Of a stretch of DNA of 7,099 nucleotides, positions 1-6,126 are shown piece after piece. Source of the stretch: Candidatus Zhuqueibacterota bacterium (lineage in GTDB: Bacteria > Zhuqueibacterota > Zhuqueibacteria > Thermofontimicrobiales > Thiofontviventaceae); contig WJJN01000159.1 of assembly GCA_014729735.1 (NCBI GenBank), positions 1 through 7,099 of the forward strand, given 5' to 3'. Within the stretch, counting starts at the first letter, position 1; each line of letters starts with the position of its first letter. Position numbers and translations under genes: made by a program. The notes under the pieces are model-generated. The model did not search any database and was not told the origin of the DNA. It saw only the letters and a program-made list of their open reading frames with translations.

Positions 1-533
1 TAACGGCGATCCCCCATCAAAGGATGATGTGCCGCCATAATGATCGGTTTATCAGAGCCGATATTCTTCAAATCGTTTTTTAACCATTGCAACTGCTCAA
101 TGGTAAAATGACCGTACTGTTCCACCAGAATGCCACTATTCAATATAATAAAATGGAATCCTTTATAATCGAATGATTGATAAGTCTTGCCCAACACAGA
201 AGTAAAATTTTTATATCCGTTATTCGCCCAGCGGATATCATGATTTCCCATTGCATGATAAAATTTAAAACCTGTGGTATCGATTAACTGAAAATAACTC
301 TCGAATTCAGCGATAGATCCCATTTCGGTAATATCACCTGTGTTTATGATAAAATCAGGTTGTGGATCTATCGATCTAATATCATCTATTGTTGTTTTCA
401 AATTTTCAAGAGATTTACGAGAATTTACATGTGTATCAGTCATATGCACAAATGAAAATTGTCCGTAACCATTTGAAAAATAGCTCAGTAAGCAAAATAA
501 GAATATAGAATAAATCTGTTTTCTTAGAATCAT
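1..533 (-). CDS. Exported calcineurin-like metallophosphoesterase, C-terminus cut by window edge
   Basis: The minus-strand frame is open from ATG at 533 to the left edge: 177 codons plus two bases, with no stop. It reads as a signal peptide (MILRKQ, a hydrophobic stretch, likely cleavage after about G24) followed directly by the metallophosphoesterase core. Visible metal-site motifs are D33-x-H35 in TDTH, G66-D67 in NTGDIT, G96-N97-H98-D99, and H169 in AAHHP. These are four of the five usual blocks; the last (GHxH-like) would lie beyond the edge. The family uses a two-metal centre to hydrolyse phosphomono- or diesters, and the substrate cannot be read from this fragment. The signal peptide suggests a periplasmic or secreted enzyme. 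An in-frame ATG at 560 would add nine residues ahead of the signal peptide, but 533 has the better ribosome site. The gene is transcribed away from the plus-strand genes and need not be related to them. Confidence 0.9.
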   Translation of the reverse strand, partial: MILRKQIYSIFLFCLLSYFSNGYGQFSFVHMTDTHVNSRKSLENLKTTIDDIRSIDPQPDFIINTGDITEMGSIAEFESYFQLIDTTGFKFYHAMGNHDIRWANNGYKNFTSVLGKTYQSFDYKGFHFIILNSGILVEQYGHFTIEQLQWLKNDLKNIGSDKPIIMAAHHPLMGDRR

Positions 534-538
534 TGCAA

Positions 539-543
539 CACCT
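539..543 (-). promoter_or_regulatory. Ribosome binding site for the metallophosphoesterase
   Basis: AGGTG on the minus strand lies five bases before ATG at 533. It favours this start over the in-frame ATG at 560, which has no comparable purine-rich site and would put a polar extension before the signal peptide. Confidence 0.6.
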
Positions 544-618
544 GTATCTGTGTGAAACATAAAATCAACTCTGGTTCAAAAAAATATATTTCAATCATTT
601 ATTAAATTAAATCTTATC

Positions 619-647
619 AATATATGAAATTTTGATTATACAGTCAA
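619..647 (-). promoter_or_regulatory. Sigma70-type promoter for the metallophosphoesterase
   Basis: On the minus strand TTGACT (647-642) and TATATT (624-619) are separated by exactly 17 bases. Each hexamer is one mismatch from consensus. Transcription would start near 612 and leave a leader of about 80 bases before ATG at 533. The surroundings are AT-rich, so a -10-like hexamer is easy to find by chance, but TTGACT at ideal spacing is not. The sequence does not resemble the Bacteroidetes -33/-7 promoter form. Confidence 0.65.
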
Positions 648-866
648 GCACAAATTTTATTTTTCAATTTAATGAAATTATTCACCTTAATGCATAATGA
701 TCTACCATTATTTATAATAATTATAATATATTATTGCTGCTTTTATTTTAACTATATAAATTATAATTACATATAAAATTATACTCTAAAATATTAGAAA
801 ATTATCGCGTAATTTCCAGAATGTGAAACGAATGAGGTGTCTTCCGGTTCGTGTATAATTTTTCGC

Positions 867-920
867 ATTGATTTTGGTATAATCTTTGATGCATAGGTTA
901 GAAAATCATCTAAAATCAAT
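867..920. repeat. Inverted repeat around the candidate promoter
   Basis: ATTGATTTT at 867-875 and AAAATCAAT at 912-920 are exact reverse complements, nine bases each, with 36 bases between. The left arm ends on the T of the extended -10 and the right arm lies in the predicted leader. This could be a pair of operator half-sites. In AT-rich DNA a 9-base match of this kind can also arise by chance. Confidence 0.3.
875..883 (+). promoter_or_regulatory. Candidate extended -10 promoter for the modular secreted protein
   Basis: TGG followed by a perfect TATAAT (878-883) matches the extended -10 form, which can work without a -35 box; none is visible at the right distance. Transcription would start near 890, giving a leader of roughly 105 bases before ATG at 998. 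A second TATAAT at 854-859 has neither the TGn extension nor a -35 box and is the weaker alternative. Confidence 0.45.
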
Positions 921-983
921 TTTGCATTGCGGGAAGGGGGGCTAAGCATTAGTTGGATTTATTTAGAGTAACTCAATGAAACG

Positions 984-989
984 AAAGGA
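984..989 (+). promoter_or_regulatory. Ribosome binding site that decides the start of the modular protein
   Basis: AAAGGA ends eight bases before ATG at 998 but only two bases before the in-frame ATG at 992. Normal spacing favours 998, giving MKTFRILP rather than MGMKTFRILP. Confidence 0.6.
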
Positions 990-997
990 AAATGGGT

Positions 998-3919
998 ATG
1001 AAAACTTTCCGCATCCTTCCTACAGTTGTTATAATTTTAATTATTGCATTCACACCAACAGATTCGCAAACACAGGAATGGAGTGAACCAATACAATTAT
1101 CCCCGGGTGTAAATCCCGATTTGACCATCAACAATCAAAACGGTACATTGCACCTTGTATCTGTTGTCGATCCGAGAGGTGTATTATATCTTTCCACGGA
1201 TAAATTTGGTAATGTTCTGGATTCTGTTATTGTCCCGAATACGTCCGGTGAAGAAGGATTGCTGAAATTCGGTCCGACAATTGGTGTCGATACTAAAAAC
1301 AATCCACATGTCGGTTACCGCATTCATCGCGGCAATAATAAGTATGACATATATTACATCAATCGAGTGGGGCAATCCTGGATATCACCAATGAAAGTCG
1401 GTTCGAAAGTTTTGCGCGGATATGTCACACGAATCGCCGTCGATGGCGATGATCGTGTTCATTTCGCTCATGGTTCCGTGGATCCGGACTATCCCAATAT
1501 CACAGGACCTGTTCATTATTATCTAATTGATAACGGTTCAATCGAGTTTTCGCAGCACAATATCGACCGCATTCGCGGAGACGAGCGCTTTGAAATGGAT
1601 GTTTCCGGAAATGGAATAGTGGATTTGACTACGAGCGATCTTCATTATCCGCCGGATCCACCCGAAGGAGGACCGATTTATTACTGGCGGACTGCCGGTT
1701 CCGGCGATTCGTTGACCTATCGCGGTGATATTCACGATCTCCAAACCCGACAAGGCGCGAATGGCTCTTCTGATGTATTTGTCGACGCTGCCGGGAACAC
1801 ACATGTGTGCTATGGCGCTGAAAAAGACAATACCGTTGGTGGTGGTCTATCCATACGATATTCCCGGCAGGAGAATGGTGAGACTGTCTTCGACCGACGC
1901 GTCACAGGACCCGGTGAAATATCAAAATCCACGAAAGTCCCGATTGGCATAGGTTCGGTAGCCGCGAGCAGCGATGGTGAAATTGTCGTCATTGCTTACA
2001 TTACTGAAGAAGACGGACCGCTTTACACGCGATTTTCCAGCGATGGCGGAAATACCTGGTCCGAACCTGTTCTAATGGCGTCCGGTTGGAATTCCGCAGA
2101 AGCTCGAAATAAACACATCATTCGTGCCTACCGCGGTGATTTTTACCTGGTTTATCCCAACAGCGAAGGAATTGCGATGCGCTACCTGCTGCTCACACCG
2201 AACGAACCGCCCGTCGCCGTGCTGGCGGCTCCGGATTCAGCATCAGAGGGATCTACAATCAATTTCGATGCAACCGGTTCTTATGATACGGACGGCACAG
2301 TGACAACCTGCTATTGGGATTTTCAAAATGATGGATTCTTCGATGATACGACCGATGTATTAACGAATTCGTATACTTATGTCGACGATTTTTCCGGTCA
2401 AGCCAGTATTACGGTGGTTGATAACGAAGGTGATGCTGACAGCACCACAGCAGATGTGAAAATTTACAACCTTCCACCAGTTGCTGATGCCGGTGATACA
2501 TATCAAACCACATGGTATACTCCTGTTAATTTAACAGGGACAGCAATCGATCCGGGAATCAATGATGTTCTCACTTATTCCTGGGACCTGGATTTCGACG
2601 GCATTTTTGAAACAGCCGGTCAAAATACGCAGTCTCCTGCTTATTCCTTGGGAGACACGCACTATGTCGCATTACAGGTAACAGACGATGACGGTGGAGT
2701 GGATATGGATTCAGCCATGATTGTTATCAATAATCAGCCACCGGTAATCAGCGATATTTTGGATCAGATAATTAACGAAGGCGAAACCTTTTCACCAGTC
2801 TACCTGAATGAATTTGTGGCAGATCCTGATAATCCCGACAGCACTTTGACTTGGGAAATTACCGACGATGACCACGTGACTGTTTCGGTCGATGACGAAA
2901 ATGTCGCCACGATTACTATCAACGAGCCAAACTGGTCCGGCTCTGATACGGTTACCTTCAAAGTAACGGATACGGGAGGCAGGTCGGACAGCGACGTTGC
3001 TATTTTTACAATAATTACAGTAAATGATCCGCCGATTGCTTTCAACATTCCCAACCAGTCCGGTTATGAAAATGATCCTTTCACGCCGCTTTTGCTGGAT
3101 AATTATGTCAGCGATCCGGACGACCCGGATTCATCTCTTTCCTGGATCTATTATGACGCCGATTATCTGAGCGCCGAAATTTTGAATCGAATGCTCCATG
3201 TTACGGTCCTGGATTCGGAATGGGCAGGACTTGATACTATCGGACTGATCGTTTCCGATATGAGCGGGTTGAAAGACACCACCGCTGTAACTTATGAAGT
3301 AAAACCGGTAAATGATCCACCGGTAGTCTCCCGGATTGATAATCAGGAAATTTATCAGAACCAGGAATTCCCGACTTTTAATATGGATGAGCTTGTTTTC
3401 GATCCTGATCTGCCGGACAGCCTGATCGAATGGACCTGGGCAGGAAATTCCCGGCTCCAACTCAGCATCGATGCGGATCGTATTCTTCGGATTACGCGCA
3501 GTGATACATCCTGGACCGGCGGCGAAACCATTGTTTTCTGGGCTACGGATGACGAAGGCTTGTACGATCTGTTTACTACGACATTTACGGTAAAACCCGG
3601 TTACTCCAGTCATGTGGCTTCGGGTAAGGACGTACTGCCATCAAGTTTCGCATTGCATCCGAATTACCCGAATCCCTTTAATCCGAGCACCCATATCAGT
3701 TATGAAATTCCAAAACGGAGTCCGGTTGAAATCAGGATCTATAATCAACTGGGACATGAGGTTCGCACACTGGTCAATGAAACTCATGACGCCGGCAGTT
3801 ATCGGGTTCTTTGGGATGCACGGGATAATAACGGTAACAGAGTTACCAGCGGCGTATATTATTATCGAATGAAAGCCGGAAATTTCGTTCGAACAAACAA
3901 GATGGTTTTGATTTATTGA
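998..3919 (+). CDS. Secreted modular protein: beta-propeller, PKD, cadherin-like repeats, C-terminal sorting domain
   Basis: This 973-residue protein is built entirely of extracellular modules. Residues 1-24 form a signal peptide (MKTFR, then a hydrophobic core). Residues about 40-395 carry seven D-x-x-G/N-x-x-H-V-like strands spaced mostly 51-62 residues apart, with one clear Asp-box (SSDGGNTW, about 347-354), as in BNR/sialidase-type propellers. No sialidase catalytic arginine triad or RIP motif was recognised, so enzyme activity is not claimed. Two PKD domains follow (about 402-490 and 492-578, WDFQNDG and WDLDFDG). Three cadherin-like repeats of about 97 residues follow (579-675, 676-771, 772-868), each with DPDxPDS then a tryptophan. 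Residues about 884-973 form the FlgD-like/type IX-type sorting domain with YPNPFNPST. ATG 992 is an alternative start, two codons longer, but is too close to the ribosome site. The likely role is surface-attached or released binding/adhesion; the ligand is unknown. A terminator follows, so it is probably monocistronic. Confidence 0.9.
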   Translation: MKTFRILPTVVIILIIAFTPTDSQTQEWSEPIQLSPGVNPDLTINNQNGTLHLVSVVDPRGVLYLSTDKFGNVLDSVIVPNTSGEEGLLKFGPTIGVDTKNNPHVGYRIHRGNNKYDIYYINRVGQSWISPMKVGSKVLRGYVTRIAVDGDDRVHFAHGSVDPDYPNITGPVHYYLIDNGSIEFSQHNIDRIRGDERFEMDVSGNGIVDLTTSDLHYPPDPPEGGPIYYWRTAGSGDSLTYRGDIHDLQTRQGANGSSDVFVDAAGNTHVCYGAEKDNTVGGGLSIRYSRQENGETVFDRRVTGPGEISKSTKVPIGIGSVAASSDGEIVVIAYITEEDGPLYTRFSSDGGNTWSEPVLMASGWNSAEARNKHIIRAYRGDFYLVYPNSEGIAMRYLLLTPNEPPVAVLAAPDSASEGSTINFDATGSYDTDGTVTTCYWDFQNDGFFDDTTDVLTNSYTYVDDFSGQASITVVDNEGDADSTTADVKIYNLPPVADAGDTYQTTWYTPVNLTGTAIDPGINDVLTYSWDLDFDGIFETAGQNTQSPAYSLGDTHYVALQVTDDDGGVDMDSAMIVINNQPPVISDILDQIINEGETFSPVYLNEFVADPDNPDSTLTWEITDDDHVTVSVDDENVATITINEPNWSGSDTVTFKVTDTGGRSDSDVAIFTIITVNDPPIAFNIPNQSGYENDPFTPLLLDNYVSDPDDPDSSLSWIYYDADYLSAEILNRMLHVTVLDSEWAGLDTIGLIVSDMSGLKDTTAVTYEVKPVNDPPVVSRIDNQEIYQNQEFPTFNMDELVFDPDLPDSLIEWTWAGNSRLQLSIDADRILRITRSDTSWTGGETIVFWATDDEGLYDLFTTTFTVKPGYSSHVASGKDVLPSSFALHPNYPNPFNPSTHISYEIPKRSPVEIRIYNQLGHEVRTLVNETHDAGSYRVLWDARDNNGNRVTSGVYYYRMKAGNFVRTNKMVLIY
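1130..2170 (+). repeat. Seven propeller-blade repeats (protein level)
   Basis: Seven related strands can be lined up by eye: NNQNGTLHLVSV, VDTKNNPHVGYR, VDGDDRVHFAHG, MDVSGNGIVDLTTS, VDAAGNTHVCYG, ASSDGEIVVIAY and RAYRGDFYLVYP. Their starts lie about 52, 51, 52, 62, 61 and 52 residues apart. This regularity suits a seven-bladed beta-propeller. Only the sixth blade has a full Asp-box. DNA-level similarity is low, so the duplication is old. Confidence 0.6.
2732..3601 (+). repeat. Three tandem cadherin-like repeats (protein level)
   Basis: Three copies of about 97 residues each begin with N-x-PP and contain, about 30 residues in, DPDNPDSTLTW, DPDDPDSSLSW or DPDLPDSLIEW. Each ends in a strand resembling VTFKVTDTGG before the next NDPP. 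The acidic DPDxPDS loop is typical of calcium-binding repeats in cadherin-like and related bacterial surface domains, so calcium-stiffened stalk function is inferred. Confidence 0.75.
3647..3916 (+). other. C-terminal FlgD-like / type IX-type sorting domain
   Basis: The last 90 residues start FALHPNYPNPFNPST and continue through VEIRIYNQLGHEVRTL, WDARDNNGNRVTSGVYYYR and a final NKMVLIY. This is the conserved C-terminal domain seen on many exported proteins of FCB-group bacteria, where it acts as, or resembles, the type IX secretion signal. The final K-M-x-L-x motif is the part normally recognised. Whether this organism has a type IX apparatus is not shown here. Confidence 0.85.
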
Positions 3920-3951
3920 CAAACACACAACAATAATAGGTTCAATCAAAC

Positions 3952-4012
3952 AGGCTCAAATTCAAACCTGATTTCTCCCCCAATTTTACGGTTTGAAATT
4001 GAGCCTTTTTAT
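3952..4012 (+). terminator. Intrinsic terminator after the modular protein gene
   Basis: Arms at 3952-3968 (AGGCTCAAATTCAAACC) and 3990-4006 (GGTTTGAAATTGAGCCT) pair over 17 positions with a single A-A mismatch (3960/3998) and a 21-base loop. A T-rich tract follows directly (4006-4013, TTTTTATT). It begins 32 bases after the stop at 3919 and should end the upstream transcript, so the downstream genes need their own promoter. Confidence 0.85.
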
Positions 4013-4080
4013 TTCTTCCTCTTTACAACTGTTAAAGTTTCTTCAAACAGATGCCGATTTTTTAATAAAACAACTGTATA

Positions 4081-4086
4081 GAGGAG
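4081..4086 (+). promoter_or_regulatory. Strong ribosome binding site that sets the lipoprotein start
   Basis: GAGGAG sits five bases before ATG at 4092. The frame is also open upstream to a TTG at 3993, but that codon lies inside the terminator arm and has no ribosome site. Starting at 4092 also gives a clean lipoprotein signal peptide. Confidence 0.85.
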
Positions 4087-4091
4087 TTATA

Positions 4092-6110
4092 ATGAAATTC
4101 AATAACCATCGCTATTCTACTATTTTAATGCTTGTTTTTCTTACACTGTTAAACTGTGAGATGGAAAAACCAGCACAGCCATCTTGGGAAACAGCATTAC
4201 GAATTCCACTGATGTCAAAAAAGATTCCAATTTCCGATATCGTTGAAGAGGAATCAAATCTTCTCAGCGACTCTACCGGTCAGGTACATTTCAAATTCGA
4301 GAAAAAGATCGATACCTTTCTGCTAGAGGATAAACTGAGCTTATCACCAAATTCCAATGAATATAGAACGGAACTTGGCGTTTTTAAAGTGGAAACACCG
4401 GAACACAGGAGCATGGATGTATCACTTACGGACATTTACCCGATGTCCTCATCCATGGCTGGTGAATCGGCTATTATCCCGCCGTTCGAGATTTCTCCGA
4501 TCATCAAAAAACTTGCTCCCTATCCTGACTTCGCCTGGATCAGTATTGAAACCGGCGAAATTATTATCACGCTGACCAACAATCTCGATATTATTCTGGG
4601 GAAACCGTTGCATTTGAACTTATACGATTGTTCCGACAATAAATTAATTGATGCTTTAACAATTGATAAGCTGATCCATCCGGGAGAGAACGTTATTAAG
4701 CGTATCCAACTCGACGGAAAACGAATATCAAATTCATTACAAATCAAAATATCGGGAGCATCTGCCGGAACACAGGGAGAAATCGTTCCAATCGATTCTG
4801 CAAGTTCGATGCTCATCGAATGCGAAATAAGTGAGCTGCACGTTTCCAGTGCTCTCGCCCAAGTCTCCGATCTCCATATTGGTAGCAGCAGTTTTCTGCA
4901 TATTTCGGATTCTATTGCTATCCATCATGCAACGATCAAACAGGGCTCGATGCAGTTTTGTATCAACCAAAGTTTTTCTGCAAATGCAACTGTTGAAATA
5001 AGTTTTCCCCAACTATTCGATAAATCCGGTCGGGAGCTTAAAGAAACAATCTCCCTATCCGGCAGCGGCGATCATATCAGAAACATTATGCTGGATGGAT
5101 TTACTGTTCAATCTGAAAAAGCAGCCATCGGGAATCAACACCTCGAAATATGCTGGCATGCTACAATAAAGAGTTCAAATAAGATGCTTCTAATTGATGA
5201 GCATGATTTTGTAAACATGAACTTTTCGATTTCGGAAATTATCTTTCAGGAAGTTTCCGGAGTGCTTAAGACTGTCGAAATGGAGATTGAGCCACTCAGG
5301 GAAGAAATCGATTTCTTCGATGACCTGTCCAGCATTCAACTACAAAATGCCGGCGTTACTATCTACATAAAAAACAGTATTAACTTCCCTGCTCAAACCG
5401 ATCTTCTGCTAAAAGGAATTAGCCGGGACGGTGATATAGCGAATCTGACAGTCCGGGAAAAAATCCCTGCCGCTTCTCCCCACTCCATCGAAACAACTAC
5501 CATCATACTCGATAAGCGCAATAGCAATATCGTTGAGTTTTTGAATAATCTGCCTCAGAAGGTTGAAATATATGGTACGGTTAGCCTTGGCGATGGAGTG
5601 TGCGAAGGCACTGTTACGCAAAATGATTTTTTTGAAGCTATGTTAGAAATAACAGCGCCGTTATCAATTTCAATGGATGCTCAGGAAATCGAAGTGAAAC
5701 CTGACACGCTGAAAATTAAGAACGATGTCCGGGAAAAGATTACAACCAACTTGCTTTCTGGTGAGTTTTTTGCTACAATCAATAATAGTATACCTTTAGG
5801 AGCATCAATCTACATAAATATATCAAAAACAGACTCATCTGTTTATTTAAACCCGGACATAGTGATTGGACCGGTTGAAATCCAGCCAGCTAAAATTAAT
5901 GATTCCGGTATCGTGACAGATGCAGTTCAAAAATCAACGCATTTTATGCTTACAGAAGACGATCTGAGGCTATTTGAAAATCCGGAATTATTCATGGGGC
6001 TAAAAATAAAAATGCCAGGTACAGAGAACCAAATTATAACAATCACATCGTCAAATTTCATAAATGTGAATGCTCATACGATCATGAAATTAAATCTGAC
6101 AAAAAATTAA
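4092..6110 (+). CDS. Predicted lipoprotein of unknown function with a fourfold internal repeat
   Basis: I do not recognise a named family. The 672-residue product starts with a lipoprotein-type signal: basic N-terminus (KFNNHR), hydrophobic stretch ILMLVFLTLL, then N21-C22. The lipobox LLNC is imperfect at -1. Residues 27-60 (AQPSWETALRIPLMSKKIPISDIVEEE) resemble the N-terminal W-x-x-x-L-x-I-P-L segment I associate with envelope lipoproteins of FCB-group bacteria; that is recall, not a search. The rest is rich in alternating hydrophobic residues, so mostly beta-sheet. It contains four similar segments, each with a glycine and then N-S/N-I/L, centred near residues 155, 285, 421 and 557. No catalytic motif is visible. 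After 16 bases it is followed by the outer-membrane barrel gene, so both are probably co-transcribed and the lipoprotein may sit at the outer membrane. No convincing promoter was found between the terminator and this gene. Confidence 0.85.
   Translation: MKFNNHRYSTILMLVFLTLLNCEMEKPAQPSWETALRIPLMSKKIPISDIVEEESNLLSDSTGQVHFKFEKKIDTFLLEDKLSLSPNSNEYRTELGVFKVETPEHRSMDVSLTDIYPMSSSMAGESAIIPPFEISPIIKKLAPYPDFAWISIETGEIIITLTNNLDIILGKPLHLNLYDCSDNKLIDALTIDKLIHPGENVIKRIQLDGKRISNSLQIKISGASAGTQGEIVPIDSASSMLIECEISELHVSSALAQVSDLHIGSSSFLHISDSIAIHHATIKQGSMQFCINQSFSANATVEISFPQLFDKSGRELKETISLSGSGDHIRNIMLDGFTVQSEKAAIGNQHLEICWHATIKSSNKMLLIDEHDFVNMNFSISEIIFQEVSGVLKTVEMEIEPLREEIDFFDDLSSIQLQNAGVTIYIKNSINFPAQTDLLLKGISRDGDIANLTVREKIPAASPHSIETTTIILDKRNSNIVEFLNNLPQKVEIYGTVSLGDGVCEGTVTQNDFFEAMLEITAPLSISMDAQEIEVKPDTLKIKNDVREKITTNLLSGEFFATINNSIPLGASIYINISKTDSSVYLNPDIVIGPVEIQPAKINDSGIVTDAVQKSTHFMLTEDDLRLFENPELFMGLKIKMPGTENQIITITSSNFINVNAHTIMKLNLTKN
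4554..5834 (+). repeat. Four degenerate repeats of about 130-136 residues in the lipoprotein
   Basis: The segments TGEIIITLTNNLDIILG (G155), QGSMQFCINQSFSANAT (G285), AGVTIYIKNSINFPAQT (G421) and SGEFFATINNSIPLGAS (G557) share a glycine, three alternating hydrophobic positions, an asparagine seven or eight residues later, then N/S, a hydrophobic residue, a short turn and another beta-strand. The glycines are 130, 136 and 136 residues apart. The copies were aligned by eye and diverge strongly outside this core. Confidence 0.5.
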
Positions 6111-6126
6111 TCTTCAGGACATCCCA

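Larger units (their letters stand above)
534..997. other. Divergent AT-rich intergenic region
   Basis: About 460 bases separate the two divergent genes. Positions 590-800 are almost entirely A and T, with many short chance palindromes such as TTATAAT-A-ATTATAA at 712-726. I see no convincing protein frame, tRNA or other structured RNA. From about 800 the composition becomes more mixed. This part holds two TATAAT hexamers (854-859 and 878-883), a 9-base inverted repeat (867-875 and 912-920) and an isolated G-rich run, GGGAAGGGGGG, at 931-941. It most likely serves as the promoter and leader zone for both flanking genes. Confidence 0.7.

Noticed and set aside
534..560. Alternative ATG at 560 for the metallophosphoesterase
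   Set aside because: It is in frame but has a poor ribosome site and would add polar residues (MFHTDTGVA) before an otherwise ordinary signal peptide.
712..726. Short perfect palindrome TTATAAT-A-ATTATAA
   Set aside because: It consists only of A and T in an extremely AT-rich stretch where such palindromes are expected by chance. It has no T-tract or position that would make it a terminator or operator.
1595..1636. Dockerin-like calcium loop (DVSGNGIVD)
   Set aside because: It falls exactly at the expected position of the fourth propeller-blade strand and lacks the second half of a dockerin repeat pair.
3131..3613. A 160-codon open frame on the minus strand
   Set aside because: It lies wholly inside the cadherin-like repeats and sorting-domain linker of the plus-strand gene, whose protein is clearly real. 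The minus-strand product shows no recognisable domain.
3916..3921. Perfect TTGACA hexamer on the plus strand
   Set aside because: It overlaps the stop codon of the modular gene, has no -10 hexamer 16-18 bases downstream, and any transcript would run straight into the terminator at 3952.
3993..4091. Upstream extension of the lipoprotein frame from a TTG at 3993
   Set aside because: The codon lies in the right arm of the terminator hairpin, lacks a ribosome site, and would bury the lipoprotein signal 33 residues inside the protein. ATG 4092 has GAGGAG at good spacing.
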